DNA from: Candidatus Falkowiibacteriota bacterium
GTDB lineage: Bacteria; Patescibacteriota; Patescibacteriia; Patescibacteriales; GWC2-42-12
Length of the DNA stretch: 5,582 bases
Assembly (NCBI GenBank): GCA_016208065.1
Contig: JACQYU010000071.1
Coordinates: forward strand, 1 to 5,582
Direction: 5' to 3'
Numbering within the stretch: position 1 is the first letter of the stretch; each line of letters begins with the position of its first letter. Positions 1 to 4,660 of the stretch are shown one piece after another. Under the pieces are notes generated by a model, which was given only the letters and a program-made list of their open reading frames with translations, was not told the origin of the DNA and did not search any database. The position numbers and the translations under genes are program-made.

Positions 1-1061
1 AAACCGTAAATCAGCAAAACCGATGCCAGCATTATTATTTCCGTTTTTATAGGCTTTTCTTTTAAATATTTAACCGCCATGAAATAATTTTGCGCCATTA
101 TCGGTAAAATAATTAAGCCGAAAAGCGGCAGATTGCGGATATATAAGCAAGCGAAAGCGGAAAAAACAGCCGCTAAAAATAAATTATAATAATCAAAGCG
201 CCGCTTCGCGGCCGCTGACAAAATAAAACTTAAAATTAATAATCCCAATAATATTTTAAAAATCAATATATTATAATCAATCATTAAATTTTCCAGATAA
301 AAGGGCGATTTATTTTCCGCTATTTCATAACCGTATTTTTTCAAAATATTAAACGGATATAAAAGGCCTTTAATAAAATTAGGATTTAATAAAGTCGCGG
401 CCCAGCTTAATAAAGCGATATAAAAAAATTTTCTGGCCGGCCCAACTTTAAAAAAATCTTTAAAATGAAAAATAAGCTGTTCCAGCGCGGCTAAACTTAC
501 TAAAAACAAGCCGATAAAAAAATAAATATGCAAATTCACCCAGGCTAAAAATATTGGCATAAGCCAAACCAATTTTTTCGTATAGCCGAAAGCGCGAAAA
601 TCTTCTACCAGATAATAAGTCAAAGCGATAAAAAAATAACTTAATATTTCCGGCCGAATATCAATTCGCTCGGACATAAGCAAAATTACCGGCAAAACTA
701 AAATCGCGGCCAGATAAAAATCGGCTTTTCGCGCCGCCAGCTTAAAAATAATCAGCACGGCCGCCGCGCCCAATAAAATATTTAAAAGCGTTAAAATCTT
801 AAAGCCGCCGATTAAATATAGAAGCCAGAAAATTACGCCCGAAAGCCAATGGTGGTTTATAAACGGCAAATCAGGCTCGGTAAAAGAATAAAAATTTTTA
901 AATAACACGCCCGGTTCTTGCCAGACAATCCGGCCGTTTTTCAGATGCCGGCCTAAATCCAGCGACGTAAAATCGCCTTGCTGAAAATAAATCAGCGCGG
1001 TCAAAGCGATAATGCTTAAAATTATGAGTATCTTTAAGCTAAAAATAATCCTATGTTGCAT
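1..1061 (-). CDS. Polytopic membrane protein, GT-C glycosyltransferase-like, 3' end cut by window edge
   Basis: From the ATG at 1061 the frame stays open to the window edge, giving 353 codons without a stop. The visible part has about ten hydrophobic membrane segments (roughly residues 5-25, 75-106, 114-130, 138-152, 165-192, 211-226, 264-283, 291-330, 342 onward). The first external loop carries an acidic motif, DLGRHLKNG (35-43), then NHHWLSG (69-75). Further on are RPEIL (136-140), WVNLHIYFFIGL (174-185) and LLNPNF (224-229). This order (Asp in loop 1, H-x-W-L, RP, W-x-NLH, NP) is what I associate with uncharacterised GT-C-fold membrane proteins, which use lipid-linked sugar donors; Asp35 would then be the loop-1 catalytic acid. 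Donor and acceptor cannot be told. It sits behind the lexA terminator and probably has its own promoter. There is no Shine-Dalgarno sequence. The frame is certain; the family call is moderate. Confidence 0.8.
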   Translation of the reverse strand, partial: MQHRIIFSLKILIILSIIALTALIYFQQGDFTSLDLGRHLKNGRIVWQEPGVLFKNFYSFTEPDLPFINHHWLSGVIFWLLYLIGGFKILTLLNILLGAAAVLIIFKLAARKADFYLAAILVLPVILLMSERIDIRPEILSYFFIALTYYLVEDFRAFGYTKKLVWLMPIFLAWVNLHIYFFIGLFLVSLAALEQLIFHFKDFFKVGPARKFFYIALLSWAATLLNPNFIKGLLYPFNILKKYGYEIAENKSPFYLENLMIDYNILIFKILLGLLILSFILSAAAKRRFDYYNLFLAAVFSAFACLYIRNLPLFGLIILPIMAQNYFMAVKYLKEKPIKTEIIMLASVLLIYG

Positions 1062-1078
1062 AATTATATTTTAGCAAA

Positions 1079-1111
1079 ATTATACTAATTAATATATATA
1101 AGCTATTTCAA
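1079..1111 (-). promoter_or_regulatory. Possible promoter of the GT-C-like gene
   Basis: On the minus strand a perfect TATAAT (1084-1079) lies 17 bp before the ATG at 1061, so a transcript from it would have a leader of only about 10-15 nt. The best -35 match is TTGAAA (1111-1106), but the spacer is 21 bp, too long for a standard sigma-70 promoter. A second TATAAT (1068-1063) is only 1 bp from the ATG. The position just after the lexA terminator fits a promoter; the -35 does not. Confidence 0.3.
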
Positions 1112-1160
1112 AATCACCAAAAAATTTACATTTTTAGCGGAGCAAAAAATACTATATGTC

Positions 1161-1200
1161 TAAAATATAAAAAGTTCAATCTCCTGCTTGAAATTGAACC
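1161..1200 (-). terminator. Rho-independent terminator of lexA
   Basis: The arms GTTCAAT (1174-1180) and ATTGAAC (1193-1199) pair perfectly over 7 bp around a 12-nt loop. On the minus strand the stem is followed by the T-rich run TTTTTATATTTTA (1173-1161). It begins 24 bp after the lexA stop. The plus-strand side is also T-rich (CTTTTATAT), but no plus-strand gene needs it. Confidence 0.75.
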
Positions 1201-1223
1201 TTTTATATAAAACTTTATATCTT

Positions 1224-1766
1224 TTACGCGAACTTTCTAATTACTCCCCTAACCACTCCCTGAATAAGCGGATTGGCCGCGTAAATCGGCTTCATGGAAG
1301 AGTTGGCCGGCTGCAGGCGGATGCGCTTTGATTCGCGGTAAAATTTCTTTAAAGTGGCGTAAGCGTTATTTAATAAAGCCACAACCACATCGCCGTTCTC
1401 GGGCGAGGGATTGCGCTCTACAATTACATAGTCGCCGTCTAAAATTCCGTCTTCAATCATTGATTCGCCCTTAACTCTTAGCACATAGCTATTGGCGCTA
1501 TCGGTTACGAAATCGGCCGGCACGGCGATAGTATCATTTTCTTCAACCGCTTCAATCGGCTCGCCGGCGGTAATTAAACCGACCAAGGGCAATTCCAGGC
1601 TAGCGGTCCAATTTACCGCGGCCGGCACGATTTCAATTGACCGCGCTTCGTTAAACGAAGTTTTTAGCATGCCTTTTTGCTTTAACGACTGGACATGCGC
1701 GTGAATGGTAAACTCGGTTATAAAATCCAAAATTTGCCTTTGCCTTTTTGTTAAATTATCGCCCAT
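1224..1766 (-). CDS. lexA: LexA-family repressor/autopeptidase with a truncated DNA-binding domain
   Basis: LexA represses SOS genes and inactivates itself by RecA-stimulated cleavage. Counting from the ATG at 1766 (180 aa), the S24 peptidase domain is complete: cleavage site Ala67-Gly68 in LITAGEP, catalytic Ser102 in VKGESMIEDG, catalytic Lys140 in ATLKKFY. Gly-to-Ser spacing (34) equals that of E. coli LexA. The N-terminus begins normally with LTKRQRQILDFITEF (5-19) but jumps straight to TIHAHVQSLKQKGML (20-34). Against E. coli LexA, residues about 19-41 are absent: the end of helix 1, helix 2 and the first half of recognition helix 3. The frame is unbroken. I chose ATG 1766 over the TTG at 1796 because LexA proteins usually start 3-5 residues before L-T and the extra ten residues look like leader. 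The gene has its own promoter and terminator. DNA binding may be lost; a metagenome assembly deletion is the main alternative. Confidence 0.9.
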   Translation of the reverse strand: MGDNLTKRQRQILDFITEFTIHAHVQSLKQKGMLKTSFNEARSIEIVPAAVNWTASLELPLVGLITAGEPIEAVEENDTIAVPADFVTDSANSYVLRVKGESMIEDGILDGDYVIVERNPSPENGDVVVALLNNAYATLKKFYRESKRIRLQPANSSMKPIYAANPLIQGVVRGVIRKFA

Positions 1767-1786
1767 ATATTTATTTTTAAAATTAG

Positions 1787-1795
1787 TTATCCACA
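1787..1795 (+). promoter_or_regulatory. Perfect DnaA box in the lexA leader
   Basis: TTATCCACA matches the consensus DnaA 9-mer exactly. It lies between the lexA promoter and the chosen start codon, about 15-20 nt downstream of the predicted transcription start. It is the only perfect copy I found in the window, so this is not an origin cluster. DnaA could act on lexA transcription here, or the match may be chance. Confidence 0.45.
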
Positions 1796-1815
1796 AAGCC
1801 TATCTGCCTAATTTA

Positions 1816-1844
1816 ATTATATACGAACAAAACACGAAAGTCAA
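1816..1844 (-). promoter_or_regulatory. Strong sigma-70-type promoter of lexA
   Basis: On the minus strand TTGACT (1844-1839) and TATAAT (1821-1816) are separated by exactly 17 bp. This is one mismatch from the full consensus at ideal spacing, and by far the best promoter in the window. Transcription should start near 1809, giving a leader of about 45 nt before the ATG at 1766. The -35 directly follows the T-tract of the alkD terminator. Confidence 0.85.
1825..1839 (-). promoter_or_regulatory. Candidate repressor operator in the lexA promoter spacer
   Basis: Between -35 and -10 the minus strand reads TTTC-N7-GTTC, equivalently a direct repeat of TTCGT with an 11-bp period. This is one base from GTTC-N7-GTTC, the SOS box known from alphaproteobacterial LexA. 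It also contains one perfect CGAAC half of the Firmicutes-type box. The position suits autorepression. Assigning it to LexA is inference, and the LexA homologue here lacks much of its DNA-reading helix. Confidence 0.35.
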
Positions 1845-1873
1845 GAATAAATTAAAAGCCTAAAAAATAGGCT
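1845..1873 (-). terminator. Rho-independent terminator of alkD
   Basis: AGCCTA (1857-1862) and TAGGCT (1868-1873) form a perfect 6-bp stem with a 5-nt loop. On the minus strand the stem is followed by TTTTAATTTATT. It starts 16 bp after the alkD stop and separates that operon from lexA. The stem is short, so efficiency is uncertain. Confidence 0.65.
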
Positions 1874-1888
1874 AAAATAAGCTGCTAA

Positions 1889-2590
1889 TTACTTATCTAA
1901 ATAAAACTTCCTCTTTCCCTCGCTTAATTTTTCAATGGCGTATCTTAGCATAACCCGAGGCATAATTTTATAATGCTTGTCCAAAAATTTTTCTAAAACA
2001 GCCTGGTCGCGCTTGCCCGCCTCCCTAAGCATCCAGCCCGAAGCCTTATGGATTAAGTCGTGCCGGTCATTTAATAAAATTTCGGAAATTTTTAAAGTAT
2101 CGTTGAATTGTTTATTCCTTAAAAAAGCGAAAGTGGAAATAATAGCAATTCTTTTTTCCCAAAGATTTTTTGACCTGGCCAGCTTATATAAAATCCGCCT
2201 GGGCTTATCCAATAAATAATCGCCTAGAATATAATGGCAGGATAAATCCACTAAATCCCAATTGTTGATATTCTTGGTATTTTTTAAATAAAAATCCACG
2301 ATTTTTTTCTTGCCGCGATCATCCGCTTTTTTATACCGGCTTAGTAAAATAAGCAAAGCGATTAAGCGCTGTTCGTGAATTTTACTATGCAGCAGTTTTT
2401 GCGCGTCAGCCAAACTTAAATTCTCATATTGACGCGCCACTTTTCTCTGCGCCGGAACTTTTATGCCTAAAAAAATATCCCCTTCCCCGTATTGGCCTTT
2501 GCCGGTTTTAAAAAAGCCGGTTAAAATCGCCGCCTGTTTTTTATCAGCCAATTTTTTTAGCTCGCTTTTTAGATTTTTTAAACTTGGCAT
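1889..2590 (-). CDS. alkD: AlkD-family DNA alkylation repair glycosylase
   Basis: This 233-aa protein belongs to the HEAT-like-repeat glycosylases (DNA alkylation repair family, PF08713), which excise bulky or cationic N3- and N7-alkylpurines from DNA without flipping the base. Visible landmarks are FFKTGKGQYGEGDIFLGIKV (26-45), the NWDLVDLS motif with Trp111 and Asp115, Arg147 in WEKRIAII, and KASGWMLREAGKRD (182-195). Trp111, Asp115 and Arg147 match the Trp109/Asp113/Arg148 set essential in Bacillus cereus AlkD, so an active enzyme is expected. Length is typical. The ATG at 2590 lies 5 bp after the ABC permease stop, so the two are probably co-transcribed. A weak AAGAGA (2607-2602) 11 nt upstream is the only Shine-Dalgarno-like site in the window. 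Co-transcription with an exporter may be incidental or may reflect defence against an alkylating compound. Confidence 0.92.
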   Translation of the reverse strand: MPSLKNLKSELKKLADKKQAAILTGFFKTGKGQYGEGDIFLGIKVPAQRKVARQYENLSLADAQKLLHSKIHEQRLIALLILLSRYKKADDRGKKKIVDFYLKNTKNINNWDLVDLSCHYILGDYLLDKPRRILYKLARSKNLWEKRIAIISTFAFLRNKQFNDTLKISEILLNDRHDLIHKASGWMLREAGKRDQAVLEKFLDKHYKIMPRVMLRYAIEKLSEGKRKFYLDK

Positions 2591-2595
2591 AGCAA

Positions 2596-3375
2596 TTAAT
2601 TTCTCTTATTAAACGCCAAGGTGGCGATTAAAACCATAAAAACCGAGAAAGCCGATAAAGCCAAAATATTAATTTCTATGGGATATAAAAATAATTTTTG
2701 CGCCAACTCGGCCGGAAGGCCGTTTAAAATTATTTGGCGCATGGCGTCAACGCCGTAAGTCAAAGGGTTAAAGCGGGAAAGGATCGTCATCCATAAAGGC
2801 ACGTTTGTTAAAGGGAAAAAAGCGCCTGACAGGAAAAACATGGGAAAAATCAAAACTTGCATGATAATGCCGAAACTTTCCGTGGTTTTCATGCGCGAAG
2901 CTATAAAAAGGCCCATGCCGGAAATGGCAAAAGCCAAAAGCACCATGAATAAAAATAATTTTACCACGATAAAAATGTGCAAACTTATGCCCATAAACGG
3001 CGCTAAAACTAAAAGCAGCCAGGCCTGGGTTGAAGCCACGGTTACCGCGCCTAAAATTTTACCGATAACGATTGAAGTTCGGGAAATCGGCGCCACGAGA
3101 ATTTCCTTTAAAAACCCGAATTCGCGGTCCCAAACCGTGGAGACGGTGGAAAAGAAAGCAATGCCCATAACGTTCATGGCAATAATGCCAGGGTACATGA
3201 ATTTCATAAAATCAATGCCGAAATTGCCCTGATTTAAAGTGCCGCCCAAGCCGGCGCCGAAAATCACCAAAAACATCAAAGGCTGAAGCAAGGTGGAAAA
3301 TATCCTGGCCTTATCGCGGATATATCTTATGCCTTCCCTTCTCCAGATTGTATAGATAGCTCTTAATTCATTCAT
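2596..3375 (-). CDS. ABC-2 type transporter permease (DrrB-like)
   Basis: This 259-aa inner-membrane protein should dimerise and pair with the ATPase encoded upstream to form an exporter. Hydrophobic segments lie at about 28-45, 60-81, 104-127, 133-158, 170-191 and 232-255, the six-helix plan of ABC-2 permeases. The coupling-helix region DREFGFLKEILVAPISRTS (83-101) and the FLSGAFFPLTNVP...FNPLTYGVDAMRQ stretch (181-213) are family hallmarks. The start is firm: ATG 3375 is preceded in frame by TAG at 3390-3388, with no other ATG, GTG or TTG between. No Shine-Dalgarno sequence is present. A 102-bp palindromic element ends 14 bp before the start and splits it from its ATPase. Substrate is unknown; relatives export drugs, lipids or polysaccharides. 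Confidence 0.93.
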   Translation of the reverse strand: MNELRAIYTIWRREGIRYIRDKARIFSTLLQPLMFLVIFGAGLGGTLNQGNFGIDFMKFMYPGIIAMNVMGIAFFSTVSTVWDREFGFLKEILVAPISRTSIVIGKILGAVTVASTQAWLLLVLAPFMGISLHIFIVVKLFLFMVLLAFAISGMGLFIASRMKTTESFGIIMQVLIFPMFFLSGAFFPLTNVPLWMTILSRFNPLTYGVDAMRQIILNGLPAELAQKLFLYPIEINILALSAFSVFMVLIATLAFNKRN

Positions 3376-3389
3376 AATAATAAATAACT

Positions 3390-3491
3390 AGATTGGAATA
3401 AATTTAGAAAATTTTCGTGCGAGGACTGTTTGAGTCCGCCAGCAGGCGGACGAGTTCCGCAGTAGAAAATTTTCTAAATTTATTCCAATCT
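3390..3491. repeat. 102-bp palindromic element with 27-bp perfect inverted arms
   Basis: The arms at 3390-3416 and 3465-3491 are perfect reverse complements over 27 bp. They are AT-rich and each contains the self-palindrome GAAAATTTTC. The 48-bp middle is GC-rich: TGCG (3418-3421) can pair with CGCA (3458-3461), GGACT (3423-3427) partly pairs with AGTTCC (3453-3458), and GTCCGCC (3434-3440) pairs with GGCGGAC (3445-3451) around an AGCA loop. The whole element can fold into one long cruciform or RNA hairpin. There is no ORF of note inside it. It resembles a REP- or MITE-like dispersed repeat; my impression that similar cores recur in Parcubacteria genomes is unverified. A CTA triplet flanks it on each side (3388-3390, 3492-3494), overlapping the arm end, too short to prove a target duplication. 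Confidence 0.9.
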
Positions 3492-3526
3492 CTAATGCGA
3501 CAACTAATATAAACAATTATATAATG

Positions 3527-4501
3527 TTAATGCCTCATGGCCATTCTTTGCCTCATTAAGTCTTTGGCCGAAGCGTCTTCTTCGCGGATTTTTTTTCCTG
3601 TTAAATTTAAAAATACGTCGTCCAGCGTCGGCTTTCTTAATTCAACCGATTCAATTTTTTCTTCAAGCTCATTGAATAATTTCGGTAAAAATTTATCCCC
3701 GTCGGAGACTTCAAGCTTTAATTTATCATCCTGAATTTTCGCGGCCAAACCGAATTTATTTTCAATCTCGCGGCGCAATTTTTCAAGATTAGCCGCGGCC
3801 ATGGTAATAATATCGCCGCCCACCATTTTTTTAAGATTAGCCGGCGTGTCTAAAGCCACGATTTTCCCTTGATCAATAATCGCGATGCGATCGCAATATT
3901 CAGCTTCGTTTAAATAATGCGTGGTCATGAAAATAGTCATGTCTTTTTCTTTTTTAAGCTTTAAAATATATTCCCAGATATTAAACCTGGTTTGCGGATC
4001 AAGCCCGATAGTCGGCTCGTCTAAAAACATGACTTTAGGATAATGGATAAGGCCGCGGGCGATTTCCAGCCGCCTTTTCATGCCGCCGGAAAAAGTTTTA
4101 ACAATATGGCCGCGCCTGTCCCATAAATCAACCAGCCGTAAAACTTCCGGCAGGCGCTCGCGAAAAACCTTTTTGTCAACGCCGTATAAATCAGCATGAA
4201 AATATAAATTTTCTTCAGCGGTTAATTTATCATCCAATGAAGAATCTTGAAAAACCAAACCAATGGATTTTCTAACTTGATTTCTTTCCTTATTAACATC
4301 AAAGCCGTTTATCGCGGCCTGGCCGGAATCAGGCTTAAGCAAAGCCGCCAGCATGCTTATGGTCGTTGACTTGCCGGCTCCGTTCGGCCCTAAAAAACCG
4401 AAAATCTCGCCTTTGCTAACAACAAAAGAAATATTATCTACGGCGGTTAACTGCCCGAATTTCTTGGTTAAATTTTTTACTTCAATTATATTATAATCCA
4501 C
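3527..4501 (-). CDS. ABC transporter ATPase (DrrA-like exporter subunit)
   Basis: This 324-aa cytoplasmic ATPase powers the export complex with the permease encoded next. All motifs are intact: Walker A GPNGAGKST (38-46), Q-loop Gln85 in VFQDSSLDD, signature FSGGM (137-141), Walker B VMFLDE (157-162), D-loop LD (167-168) and switch His195 in MTTHYLNEAEYCD. After the nucleotide-binding domain comes a C-terminal accessory domain (about 225-305, DUF4162-like) with the ELRKPTLDDVFLNLTG hallmark (289-304), then a charged, Met/Arg-rich tail. The start is GTG at 4501: no ATG, GTG or TTG lies in frame between it and the TAA at 4552-4550, and residue 7 already begins the ABC fold (EVKNLTKKFG). There is no Shine-Dalgarno sequence. 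The start lies inside a short hydrophobic frame ending at 4486, so translational coupling is possible. Confidence 0.94.
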   Translation of the reverse strand: MDYNIIEVKNLTKKFGQLTAVDNISFVVSKGEIFGFLGPNGAGKSTTISMLAALLKPDSGQAAINGFDVNKERNQVRKSIGLVFQDSSLDDKLTAEENLYFHADLYGVDKKVFRERLPEVLRLVDLWDRRGHIVKTFSGGMKRRLEIARGLIHYPKVMFLDEPTIGLDPQTRFNIWEYILKLKKEKDMTIFMTTHYLNEAEYCDRIAIIDQGKIVALDTPANLKKMVGGDIITMAAANLEKLRREIENKFGLAAKIQDDKLKLEVSDGDKFLPKLFNELEEKIESVELRKPTLDDVFLNLTGKKIREEDASAKDLMRQRMAMRH

Positions 4502-4542
4502 ACAATTAAAAATAAAGCCGCCATCCCCATAAACGCTAACAA
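4486..4542 (-). CDS. Possible tiny hydrophobic ORF overlapping the ATPase start
   Basis: This frame ends at TAA (4488-4486), 16 bp inside the ATPase gene. From TTG 4542 it would give an 18-residue, wholly hydrophobic peptide (LLAFMGMAALFLIVWIII). The frame is open further upstream, to a TAA within the previous small ORF, and encodes KINNFKAA before the TTG but without a usual start codon. Codon choice resembles the neighbouring genes. It may be the second half of a frameshifted two-helix protein beginning at 4639, or not a gene at all: the same bases form a terminator-like hairpin. Confidence 0.25.
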   Translation of the reverse strand: MLAFMGMAALFLIVWIII

Positions 4543-4552
4543 AGCGGCTTTA
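4513..4552 (-). terminator. Terminator-like hairpin before the ABC ATPase gene
   Basis: TAAAGCCGC (4513-4521) and GCGGCTTTA (4544-4552) pair perfectly over 9 bp, with a 22-nt loop. On the minus strand the second arm runs into TTTATTTTTAATT, a T-rich tail. This could end or attenuate transcription from the DUF4349 gene 12 bp before the GTG of the ATPase. Against it: the loop is long, and the arms coincide with Ala-Ala codons of the short hydrophobic frame. Confidence 0.4.
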
Positions 4553-4555
4553 AAA

Positions 4556-4639
4556 TTATTTATCTTTATCTTCTCTGGCGCCCATAATTAAAGCGCCGGC
4601 CAATATAATTACAAAAATTATAATTATAAGCATCATCAT
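4556..4639 (-). CDS. Small single-helix membrane peptide (27 aa)
   Basis: Three consecutive ATG codons (4639, 4636, 4633) open a frame ending at TAA 4558-4556. The peptide is MMMLIIIIFVIILAGALIMG (1-20) followed by AREDKDK: one membrane helix with a short charged tail, which is a plausible membrane microprotein. It begins 21 bp after the stop of the DUF4349 gene on the same strand, so it may belong to that transcript. No Shine-Dalgarno sequence is seen. I do not recognise a family. AT-rich DNA readily encodes Ile/Leu runs, so chance is a real alternative. Confidence 0.4.
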   Translation of the reverse strand: MMMLIIIIFVIILAGALIMGAREDKDK

Positions 4640-4660
4640 ATAAAATTTTTGCCAACGGAA

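Noticed and set aside
1767..1796. TTG at 1796 as the lexA start, adding ten residues
   Set aside because: The added residues (WITNFKNKY region) do not resemble LexA, no ribosome-binding site precedes the TTG, and the ATG at 1766 gives the usual distance to the L-T-x-R-Q motif.
2840..3232. 130-codon open frame on the plus strand opposite the ABC permease
   Set aside because: It is the reverse complement of a clear ABC-2 permease; its translation is Lys/Met/Pro-rich low-complexity sequence with no domain. The other plus-strand frames (1492-1704, 1977-2219, 3537-3734, 4749-4934, 5247-5471) are shadows of the same kind.
3390..3491. Palindrome as a simple rho-independent terminator or a CRISPR repeat
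   Set aside because: The minus-strand hairpin is followed by TAGTTATTTATT, not a strong T-tract, and there is one copy with no repeat-spacer periodicity.
3516..3521. TATAAT on the minus strand after the ATPase stop as a permease promoter
   Set aside because: No acceptable -35 lies 16-18 bp upstream, and the transcript would run straight into the long palindrome; AT-rich gaps yield this hexamer by chance.
4623..4655. TTGGCA...TATAAT on the minus strand as a promoter for the ABC operon
   Set aside because: The spacer is 21 bp, there is no extended -10 TG, and the -10 falls inside the small ORF.
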